Assembly: GCA_946543025.1 (NCBI GenBank)
Contig: CAMNLN010000126.1
Coordinates: forward strand, 1 to 9,015
Reading direction: 5' to 3'
Source of the DNA: an uncultured Verrucomicrobiota bacterium
GTDB taxonomy: Bacteria; Verrucomicrobiota; Kiritimatiellia; RFP12; UBA1067
DNA length: 9,015 nt
Shown: one piece after another, positions 1 through 6,775 of the stretch
How the letters are laid out: each line of letters starts with the position of its first letter
Position numbering within the stretch: the first letter of the stretch is position 1
Made by a program: the position numbers and the translations under genes
The notes under the pieces: model-generated
What the model saw: the letters and a program-made list of their open reading frames with translations, nothing else
Databases searched by the model: none
What the model was told of the DNA's origin: nothing

Positions 1-1
1 C

Positions 2-625
2 CTCATCGCCGCGATGAGCCCCGAGACGACGAAGGCCTGCCTCGCGCTCGCGAAGTCCGCCAAGAAGTACGGCACGCTCGTCAGCTTCGACCTCAACTAC
101 CGCGCCACGTTCTGGAAGGGCCGCGAGGCCGAGCTCGCCAAGGCGTTCCACCAGATCGCGTCCGTGGCCGACATCCTCGTGGGCAACGAGGAGGACTTCC
201 AGCTCTGCCTCGGCATGAAGGGTCCGGAGGCGGGCGGCAAGGATTTGAAGGGCAAGATCGACTCCTTCAAGGAGATGATCGAGAAGGTGGCGAAGAAGTA
301 CAAGAACGCCAAGATGTTCGCCACCACGCTCCGCCAGGTGGTGAGCGCCGACCATCACCTGTGGGGCGCGATCCTGCGCGCGGACGGCAAGTGGTTCGTG
401 GAGGAGCCGCGCGACATCGACGTGCTCGACCGCATCGGCGGCGGCGACGGCTTCACGGGCGGGCTGCTGTACGGCGTCCTCAAGGGCTGGAGCGGCGAGA
501 AGTGCCTCCAGTTCGGCTGGGCGAGCGGCGTGATGGCCGCCTCGTCGCTGAACGACTACGCCGAGCCTGCGGACGAGAAGCAGGTGTGGGACGTCTACGC
601 CGGCAACGCCCGCGTCCAGCGCTAG
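2..625 (+). CDS. kdgK: 2-keto-3-deoxygluconate kinase-like PfkB sugar kinase, 5'-truncated by window edge
   Basis: The open frame runs in from the left edge (first full codon at 2) and stops at TAG 623-625, giving 207 visible codons. PfkB/ribokinase-type sugar kinases are usually 300-340 residues, so roughly the first third is missing. The ATG at 14 is internal, since the frame is open and protein-like on both sides. Visible PfkB features are FDLNYR (Asp at codon 30), a motif frequent in KDG kinases where the sugar acid is bound; ILVGNEEDF; and the C-terminal signature DRIGGGDGFTGG, whose GGGD Asp (codon 149, bases 446-448) should be the catalytic base. The family phosphorylates 2-keto-3-deoxygluconate with ATP in the cytosol, feeding KDPG aldolase in uronate (pectin, alginate, glycosaminoglycan) breakdown. 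The exact substrate is inferred, and another PfkB sugar kinase remains possible. It is the first visible gene of a probable three-gene operon. Confidence 0.82.
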   Translation, partial: LIAAMSPETTKACLALAKSAKKYGTLVSFDLNYRATFWKGREAELAKAFHQIASVADILVGNEEDFQLCLGMKGPEAGGKDLKGKIDSFKEMIEKVAKKYKNAKMFATTLRQVVSADHHLWGAILRADGKWFVEEPRDIDVLDRIGGGDGFTGGLLYGVLKGWSGEKCLQFGWASGVMAASSLNDYAEPADEKQVWDVYAGNARVQR

Positions 626-630
626 AGGCG

Positions 631-651
631 AACCGGGAACAGGGACCGGTT
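631..651 (+). repeat. Inverted repeat AACCGG/CCGGTT flanking a Shine-Dalgarno-like loop
   Basis: AACCGG at 631-636 is perfectly complementary to CCGGTT at 646-651. The 9-nt loop GAACAGGGA contains the purine-rich AGGGA that is the only visible ribosome binding site for the ATG at 656. The six-pair stem begins just after the kinase stop codon and ends 4 nt before the start codon. No T-run follows, so it does not look like an intrinsic terminator. It could expose or restrict ribosome access, but in GC-rich DNA a stem this short may be chance. Confidence 0.4.
641..645 (+). promoter_or_regulatory. Ribosome binding site deciding the start at 656
   Basis: AGGGA lies 10 nt before the ATG at 656, a workable spacing. 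The in-frame TTG at 650 would leave only 4 nt. ATG 656 is therefore chosen as the start, and it also puts a Lys and two Arg residues right at the front of the signal peptide. Confidence 0.55.
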
Positions 652-655
652 GGAC

Positions 656-3313
656 ATGAAGCTTGCCAGAAGAGTCCTTGGTGCGGTGTGCGCCTTGCTG
701 GCCGGCTCGTCGCTTCTCGCAGATGTCGGCGGCTATTTCCCCAGAACGGCGACGCCCGGCCAGAACGGCACGGCGGCGCATCCGTACGAGATCGCGGACG
801 CGGACGACCTCGTCGCCCTCAAGGACGCGGTCGCGGCCGGCGCGGGCGCGGGCCTCTGCTATCGGCAGACGGCGGACATCGACATGTCCGCCGCGGGGCC
901 GTTCGCCGGCATCGGCACGTACGCGGCCGTCCTGGACGATGCCGCCAGCGTTCCGTTCACCGGCACGTACGACGGCGGCGGGCACAGGATCTCGAACGTC
1001 GACTTCACGCAACGCAACTACGGCGGCATCTTCAACCAAGTGAAGGGCGGGACGATCAAGAACCTTACGGTCAGCAATATCACGTGCAGCGCCTTCACGA
1101 GCGGCGAATGGGGATGCTCGATCGTCGGCCACGCGGGCCTGGGCGCGACGCTCCAGGGCCTCGTGGCGGAGGGTTCGTTCGGCACGGCGGCCAAGCCCTG
1201 CACGCACAACGTGGCCGGCATCGCGATCCGCGCGTGCGGCGGCGGCGCGAACGTCGAGACGCTGGTGAAGGACTGCACGAACAACGCGTCGCTTTACGGC
1301 ACGTATACGAAGTGCGCGGGCATCACGGTCCTCACGCAGGATCGGAACAACGTGGACGACGACTACGTGCTGTTCGACGGATGCGTCAACAACGGTACGC
1401 TCACGATGTCGGCGGGCACGTACAATCCCGTCAAGGCAGGCAGCGACGGTCTCGCGGGCATCGTCGGCTACGTGGACGACGGCACGAAGCTGCGCAACTG
1501 CGCGAACTTCGGCGCCATGTCCTCGCCGCTGGCGACGGCCAAGATCGGCGAGCTGGTCGGCTGCGCCTACTCGCGATTCCTGGTCGACCTGGGCGGCAAT
1601 GCGGGGATCGCCGGCAAGGCGAAGATCGGCGCCGTCGCCAGTTGCTCCGTGACCGGTTTCGCGGACACGACGACGGGGTTCAGCGTGACGCCCTACCTGC
1701 AGCATCCGGCCACGAACGCGATGAGCGTGATCTGGTTCGCGAAGGGCGGGGATGGCGAGGCGGCCATGATCTCGTGGTGGCAGGAGGGCGGTCCCGTCCG
1801 GCGCCAGGCGGTGATGGGGACGTGGGCGGCGGCGCTCACGAACAACATCGCGTCAAAAAGCGACTCGGCCGTCCATGGCGATCAATACAAGTATCGGCAT
1901 CGCATCACGGGCCTGACGGCGGGCACGGTCTACCGCTACGCGGTGGAGCTGGCGAGCGGCGTCGCGTACACGAACGCGTTCAAGACGTCGCCGGGCCCGG
2001 ACTCGCCCGTCCGCTTCATCTACTACAACGACAGCGAGACGCAGCCGGGGTCGACGGGCGCGTACGAGACGTGGGAAACGACGGACACGGTGATCGTCTC
2101 CAACACGGTCACGGGCGCGACGAGCACGAGGACGACCCGTCCGGACAGCGTGACGAAGTACTACGTGGACCAGACGGATGGCTACGCCTCCAACATCGTG
2201 CGGATGGTCGAGCGCCGCCCCGACCTCTTCGTGATCGCGGGCGATCTGGCGGCGCAGGGCGGCAAGCAGCAGAACTGGGATGAATTCTGGCGGCACAACG
2301 CGGGCGCGTACAACGACCCCGCCGGCTCCGTCCCGATCCTCGCCGCCATCGGCAACCACGACCTGCAGGACGCCACGCCGAAGCCCGCCGGATGTACCGT
2401 CAACTGCGAGAAGCCTTCTGGCGGCGAGGTGGCCGTGGAGAAATACCTCTCCTACTTCGAGGTGGAGCCGAACGGCGTGGACTTCTCGGACGTGGACGCG
2501 CGCGACCGCAGCCAGATGTTCCACCGCGTGGACTACGGCCCCGTGACGTTCATCTTCCTCGACACGAACAACGGCGACGACTATGACGTGGAGAAGGACA
2601 CGGACATCTATCTGTTCCGCGATCCGAATTGCCCTGCGAACAAGTGGGGCCTGCCGTCCTCCCGCTCACCCGACTTCAATCCCGGCTCGCGCCAGTACAC
2701 GTGGCTCACGAACAACCTGGCGGACGCGCAGCGGAAGGCGAAGTTCACCTTCGTGGTGAACCACCACTGCCCGTATTCCGTGGGCTACCACAACCGCACG
2801 AACGTGACGGAGAGCGGCGAGTGGCTTTCGGGGCGCGCCGTGCGCGCGCTCACCGACACGATGCTGCGCTACGGCGTGGCGGGCTGGCTGTGCGGGCACG
2901 ACGAGATCATGGAGCATTCGCGCATTCCCGGCGTCGAGACGCTGCCCGACGGCACCACGCGCCCGTACGTCCTGAACGTGTTCGACATGGGCACGGCGGG
3001 CGACGGCCTGCGCGGCAAGCAGATCACCAAGGAAGCGAACCGGTACGAGGTGTTCCGCGCGCAGAAGGACGCGCCCGAGATCTACGACCAGAACAACGTC
3101 CTCGTGGACGGCGGCAAGCACTACGGGCACATGGAGGTGAACGTGCGGGAGGTGGCGCCAGGCGTCTGGAAGGCGACGCTGGAGCCGGTCTATATCTTTA
3201 TCCATAAGGACGCGAACGGCAAGGCGGTCGGCTTCGAGCGGCGCGTGTACGACGACGTCACCGTCCTGACGAGGGATTTGCGGCCTTGCCATTTCTTCAT
3301 CTCGATCCGTTGA
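656..3313 (+). CDS. Exported GLUG-repeat / purple-acid-phosphatase-like metallophosphoesterase
   Basis: This 885-residue protein starts at ATG 656. Residues 1-23 form a Sec signal peptide (charged MKLARR, hydrophobic core, likely cut after LLA). About 25-340 is Gly/Asn/Cys-rich and repetitive, with GLUG-like units such as DGGGHRISNVDF (106 on), GGIF (123 on) and GLAGIVGYV (265 on), suggesting a beta-helical surface domain. About 343-446 begins VTPYLQHPATNAMSVIWF, the usual opening of the fibronectin-like N-terminal domain of purple acid phosphatases. About 450-800 is a calcineurin-like phosphoesterase with GDL (Asp530), GNHD (566-569), NHH (702-704) and GHDE (747-750). The first metal motif reads NDSE (Asp459, Glu461) rather than DxH, and the last ends in Glu rather than His. 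The family hydrolyses phosphomono- or diesters using two metals. The substrate here is unknown; it should act outside the cytoplasm. It lies 30 bp after the kinase gene and 32 bp before the oxidoreductase gene. Confidence 0.85.
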   Translation: MKLARRVLGAVCALLAGSSLLADVGGYFPRTATPGQNGTAAHPYEIADADDLVALKDAVAAGAGAGLCYRQTADIDMSAAGPFAGIGTYAAVLDDAASVPFTGTYDGGGHRISNVDFTQRNYGGIFNQVKGGTIKNLTVSNITCSAFTSGEWGCSIVGHAGLGATLQGLVAEGSFGTAAKPCTHNVAGIAIRACGGGANVETLVKDCTNNASLYGTYTKCAGITVLTQDRNNVDDDYVLFDGCVNNGTLTMSAGTYNPVKAGSDGLAGIVGYVDDGTKLRNCANFGAMSSPLATAKIGELVGCAYSRFLVDLGGNAGIAGKAKIGAVASCSVTGFADTTTGFSVTPYLQHPATNAMSVIWFAKGGDGEAAMISWWQEGGPVRRQAVMGTWAAALTNNIASKSDSAVHGDQYKYRHRITGLTAGTVYRYAVELASGVAYTNAFKTSPGPDSPVRFIYYNDSETQPGSTGAYETWETTDTVIVSNTVTGATSTRTTRPDSVTKYYVDQTDGYASNIVRMVERRPDLFVIAGDLAAQGGKQQNWDEFWRHNAGAYNDPAGSVPILAAIGNHDLQDATPKPAGCTVNCEKPSGGEVAVEKYLSYFEVEPNGVDFSDVDARDRSQMFHRVDYGPVTFIFLDTNNGDDYDVEKDTDIYLFRDPNCPANKWGLPSSRSPDFNPGSRQYTWLTNNLADAQRKAKFTFVVNHHCPYSVGYHNRTNVTESGEWLSGRAVRALTDTMLRYGVAGWLCGHDEIMEHSRIPGVETLPDGTTRPYVLNVFDMGTAGDGLRGKQITKEANRYEVFRAQKDAPEIYDQNNVLVDGGKHYGHMEVNVREVAPGVWKATLEPVYIFIHKDANGKAVGFERRVYDDVTVLTRDLRPCHFFISIR

Positions 3314-3327
3314 GCCGCAAGGTGCGG
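3278..3327 (+). repeat. Competing inverted repeats at the phosphoesterase-oxidoreductase junction
   Basis: TTGCGGC (3278-3284, inside the end of the phosphoesterase gene) is perfectly complementary to GCCGCAA (3314-3320, directly after its stop codon). The same downstream arm can instead fold locally, because CCGCA (3315-3319) pairs with TGCGG (3323-3327) around an AGG loop. The two pairings exclude each other and lie just before the ribosome binding site of the next gene. No T-run follows either. This is seen in the sequence; any regulatory role is speculation. Confidence 0.3.
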
Positions 3328-3330
3328 TCC

Positions 3331-3339
3331 GGAGAAAGG
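3331..3339 (+). promoter_or_regulatory. Ribosome binding site of the FAD oxidoreductase gene
   Basis: GGAGAAAGG at 3331-3339 ends 6 nt before ATG 3346 and offers two overlapping Shine-Dalgarno cores (GGAG and AAGG). It fixes the start at 3346. The in-frame ATG at 3286 would add 20 residues, lies inside the preceding gene, and would bury the signal peptide. Confidence 0.8.
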
Positions 3340-3345
3340 CTGGAA

Positions 3346-6300
3346 ATGAAAAAGACGACGATGCTGGTGGCAGGACTCGCCGGGGCGGCGCTTCAGGCGG
3401 CGACGGTGACGGAGTCGGCGCGGGAAATTCCCGTGGCGGCCGAGGTGGACGTGGCCGTGGTGGGCGGGAGCGCGGGCGGCGTGGCCGCCGCGCTCGCCGC
3501 GCGCGAGGCGGGGGCGTCCGTGTTCCTCGCGGGCGGCTTCCCCTATCTGGGCGAGGACATGGCCGGGACGCTCGAGCTGGGCCTCGCGCCCGGCGAGAAG
3601 CCGGTCGAGCCGCTCGTCAAGGAACTCTGGGCCGCATCGAGCGACACGGCCCACTACGCCTACACGTTCGACCGTCCCCAGCCGCAGGGGCCGTGGATCT
3701 ACCGCAACGACGGGTCCGACAAGCTGAGCGAGCCGGGCCTGCCGCCGAGCCCGGCGGACGTCGTGCTCTTCGAGGAGGACGTGACGGTGCGCTGCGTCCT
3801 CGACGAGCCGACGCGCGTGGCGCGCCTGGAGGCGCTCGTGATGGAACGCCGCGGCATGGCCACCGAGGGCGTGCACGTGACGACCGCCAAGAAAAGCGTC
3901 TACGCGCGCGGCGCGGCGGCGACGGACGGCGTGACGGCGACGGTGACGGACGGTCCGTTCAAGGGCAAGACGTTCATCCTCCGGCGCCAGCCGAAGACGT
4001 GGACGTGCGAAGGGGACTACTACCGGGGCCGCGCGCAGGTGGTCACCTACGCCTGCGACGTGGACGCCGAGCTGCACAAGGTGAATCTCTCCTTCGCCAA
4101 GGGCGCGGCGGCGAAGCACCAGCTCGTCACGCGCATCTGGTTTCGCCGGGCGGACGCGCGGAGCGTAAGCGAGCCGCCGTCGCCGCTGAAGGTGAAGCGC
4201 CAGTTCGACGCCGCGCTCGTGAAGGCGGACGTGCGTTTCCTGACCGGCAGCCCGGCCACCGACCTCCTGCGCGACGCGAACGGCGAGGTGGCGGGCGTCG
4301 TCGTGGCCAACCGCTCGGGCCGGCAGGCCATTCTCGCGAAGGCCGTCGTGGACGCGACGGCGTACAACGTCGTGACGCGCTTCGGAAAACCCGTGCCGGG
4401 CGTGAAGGGGACGACGCGCTTCTCGCGCGTGGTGGTGGCCGGCGCGCCGCCGAAGACGGACGGCGTGACGACGGAGGAGCTGCCGCAGAAATACTACGTG
4501 TCGCAGGCGAGGTTCTCGGGGCGCGACCCCGCGCTCGCGGGCCAGCCCGTGACGGCGCGCGTCTACCGCTGCACGTTCGAACTCCCGATGGCGGACGGCT
4601 CCTACCGGTCGTTCGCGGCGGCGGAGGCCAAGGCGCGCGATCTCACCTGGACGACGACCATGCTGGACGACGCGAACCTGCTTTGCCTCGTCTCGCCGCG
4701 GCGGCCGTCGCCTGCGCGGAAGAACGTCTATCCGATCGACGGCGCGGCCGGCCTGCAAGATCGCATCCGCCAGGGGACGGCGCTCGGCCGCGCGGCGGCC
4801 AAGGCGGCGAAGTCTCGCGGCGCGCTCGCCGGCGTGACGGTCGAAACGGGTGGGGCGCGCGCCGGCGCGGCCGAAACGACCGCCGCCGTGCGCGAGGAGC
4901 TGGACGGTCTGCGTCCCTACGAGAGAGGCTTGTCCCGCAAGACGATTCCGTCGCCCGCGCGCGAGCTGCCCGTCCTGGGCGAATATGACGTGGTCGTGGT
5001 GGGGGCCGGCTCCGCCGGCGCGCCGGCCGCCATCGCGGCGGGACGCGCGGGCGCGAAGACGCTCGCGGTCGAGTACCTTCACGTCCTCGGCGGCGTCTCA
5101 ACCGAGGGCATGATCCTCGGCTACTACGACGGCAACCACTGCGGCTTCACGGCGGACTTCAAGAAGGCGGTGGGCGGCATCAGGGCGGAGAACCGTCTCT
5201 ACCAGCGTGCCGAGGTGCTGCGCCGCTGGGCGAAGGATGCGGGCGTTGAGACGTGGAACGGCGTCTTCGGAGAGGGCGCGTACGTGAAGGACGGCGCGGT
5301 GCTCGGCGTGGTGGTGGTGACGCCGCAGGGGCGCGGCGTGGTGCTGGCGAAGAGCGTGGTCGACGGTACGGGCAACGCGGACGTGGCGGCCGCGGCCGGC
5401 GCGGAGACGGTCTTCCTCGGTCCGCAGGAACTCGCCCTCCAGAGCGCGGGGCAGGCGCCGCAGCGCCTCGGGCGCGGAGGCATCAACTCGGACTTCGGCT
5501 TCGTGAACGACCCGTGCGCGTGGGACATGTGGCTCTTCGGCCTGCGGGCGCGCGCGGGCGCGCCGGACGCCTGGGACATCTCGCAGGTGGCCGACTCGCG
5601 CGAGCGCCGCCGCATCGTGCCCGACCTCGTGGTGCAGGGCTGGGACGTGGTGGCGAAGCGCGGATTTCCGGACACGGTGGTGCAGGCGCTGAGCCGGCAG
5701 GACTCGCACGGCTACCTGGTGGACGATTTCTGCTACGTCGCCGAGGCGACGCCCGGGGAGCGCGGCCCGTTCAACGTGAACGTGCCGCTCCGCGCGCTCC
5801 TGCCGAAGGGGCTTTCGAACATCTGCGCGATCGGCCTCGGGAAGGGGTGCGCGCGCGACGTGAATCCCATGGCCCGCATGCAGGCCGACCTGATGAACGA
5901 GGGCTACGCGGCGGGCCGCGCCGCCGCGCGCGCGGCGCAAGCGGGCGGCGACTTCCGGAAGATCGACGTGAAGGCGCTCCAGCGCCATCTCGTGGAGATC
6001 GGCAATCTGCGCCCCGAGGTGCTGGACTGGACGCCCGAGACGGACGCCGAGCTGACGGACGCGCAGATCGCCGCGCACGTCGCCACGATGACGAACCATT
6101 ACGAGGGCAGCTGGGCGGTGATGCGCTATCCCGACCGCGCGCTCCCGTACCTGCGCGAGGCGTACAAGAAGGCCGTGGGCAAGGACACGGCGGCGATGCA
6201 GATCTACGCCCAGACGCTCGGCATTCTCGGCGACGCGACGGGCGCGAAGCGGCTGGCGGAGATCGTCTCCGGCGAGAAGCGGCAGCTTCGCCTGCGCGCG

Positions 6301-6768
6301 GGGCACTGCTACGGCGGCGGCAGCATGGACGGCATCGGGATGATGCTCGCGCTCGGCCGGACGAAGAGCAAGCGCGCGCTCGCGCCGCTTCTGGGGCGGC
6401 TCGCGGAAGTGAATGGCGGGTCGTCGCTCGCGTCGGTCCGTGCCGTGACGCTCGGCCTCGAGGCGCTCGGCGATCCGCGCGCGGCGGAGCCGCTCGCGAA
6501 GATGCTGGAGAAGCCGGGGTTCTCCGGCTGGGCCGTGGACGACTTCCGCAAGCTGCCGCCGCAGGGCGGGTACGGCCTGGGGCCGGAGATGGACCGCTGT
6601 CTGCGCGAACTGGCGCTGGCGCGGGCGCTCCTCGCGTGCGGCGACTGGCAGGGGAAGGGACGCGCCGTGTACGAAGCGTACGCGCGCGACCCGCGCGGCG
6701 TCCTGGCCTGCCACGCGAACGCGGTCCTCGCCCGCTACGCGAACCGCGACCTCCCCGTCGTTCCCTGA
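3346..6768 (+). CDS. Exported tandem FAD-dependent oxidoreductase with HEAT-like C-terminus
   Basis: This 1140-residue protein opens with a Sec-type signal peptide (MKKTTM, hydrophobic stretch, probable cut near LQAA at 16-19). Two FAD_oxidored-like modules follow. Module 1 (about 33-520) has the Rossmann motif GGSAGG (40-45) and YLGEDM (67-72), but Gly63 sits where an acidic residue normally binds the adenosine ribose. Module 2 (about 545-880) has a textbook GAGSAG (553-558), acidic Glu576, LGG (581-583), and the C-terminal cofactor segment GLGKGCARDVNPMARMQ (830-846). About 920-1140 is helical with repeats resembling HEAT, for example ALGDPRAAEPLAKMLEK near 1040. Family members oxidise small or glycan-derived substrates using FAD; the substrate here is unknown. 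Single-module relatives are about half this length. It has its own ribosome binding site and appears co-transcribed with the phosphoesterase gene. The reading frame is continuous, so it is a true fusion and not a sequencing join within the window. Confidence 0.85.
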   Translation: MKKTTMLVAGLAGAALQAATVTESAREIPVAAEVDVAVVGGSAGGVAAALAAREAGASVFLAGGFPYLGEDMAGTLELGLAPGEKPVEPLVKELWAASSDTAHYAYTFDRPQPQGPWIYRNDGSDKLSEPGLPPSPADVVLFEEDVTVRCVLDEPTRVARLEALVMERRGMATEGVHVTTAKKSVYARGAAATDGVTATVTDGPFKGKTFILRRQPKTWTCEGDYYRGRAQVVTYACDVDAELHKVNLSFAKGAAAKHQLVTRIWFRRADARSVSEPPSPLKVKRQFDAALVKADVRFLTGSPATDLLRDANGEVAGVVVANRSGRQAILAKAVVDATAYNVVTRFGKPVPGVKGTTRFSRVVVAGAPPKTDGVTTEELPQKYYVSQARFSGRDPALAGQPVTARVYRCTFELPMADGSYRSFAAAEAKARDLTWTTTMLDDANLLCLVSPRRPSPARKNVYPIDGAAGLQDRIRQGTALGRAAAKAAKSRGALAGVTVETGGARAGAAETTAAVREELDGLRPYERGLSRKTIPSPARELPVLGEYDVVVVGAGSAGAPAAIAAGRAGAKTLAVEYLHVLGGVSTEGMILGYYDGNHCGFTADFKKAVGGIRAENRLYQRAEVLRRWAKDAGVETWNGVFGEGAYVKDGAVLGVVVVTPQGRGVVLAKSVVDGTGNADVAAAAGAETVFLGPQELALQSAGQAPQRLGRGGINSDFGFVNDPCAWDMWLFGLRARAGAPDAWDISQVADSRERRRIVPDLVVQGWDVVAKRGFPDTVVQALSRQDSHGYLVDDFCYVAEATPGERGPFNVNVPLRALLPKGLSNICAIGLGKGCARDVNPMARMQADLMNEGYAAGRAAARAAQAGGDFRKIDVKALQRHLVEIGNLRPEVLDWTPETDAELTDAQIAAHVATMTNHYEGSWAVMRYPDRALPYLREAYKKAVGKDTAAMQIYAQTLGILGDATGAKRLAEIVSGEKRQLRLRAGHCYGGGSMDGIGMMLALGRTKSKRALAPLLGRLAEVNGGSSLASVRAVTLGLEALGDPRAAEPLAKMLEKPGFSGWAVDDFRKLPPQGGYGLGPEMDRCLRELALARALLACGDWQGKGRAVYEAYARDPRGVLACHANAVLARYANRDLPVVP

Positions 6769-6775
6769 CCCGACG

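Noticed and set aside
650..655. TTG at 650 as start of the phosphoesterase
   Set aside because: Only 4 nt from AGGGA and a rarer start codon; ATG 656 fits spacing and signal peptide better.
361..2283. Long plus-strand open frame of 640 codons overlapping the kinase and phosphoesterase genes
   Set aside because: Its translation is Arg/Gly-rich low-complexity with no domain motif, as expected for an off-frame of GC-rich coding DNA. The overlapping frames have clear motifs.
3286..3345. Upstream ATG adding 20 residues to the oxidoreductase
   Set aside because: It would overlap the preceding gene and bury the signal peptide, while ATG 3346 has a strong ribosome binding site at the right distance.
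3190..5082. 630-codon minus-strand open frame opposite the oxidoreductase gene
   Set aside because: Arg/His/Ala-rich with no recognisable motif or signal peptide; a mirror of the real gene's codon bias.
5098..6714. 538-codon minus-strand open frame opposite the second FAD module
   Set aside because: Same Arg-rich shadow composition; the plus strand shows strong FAD-binding motifs.
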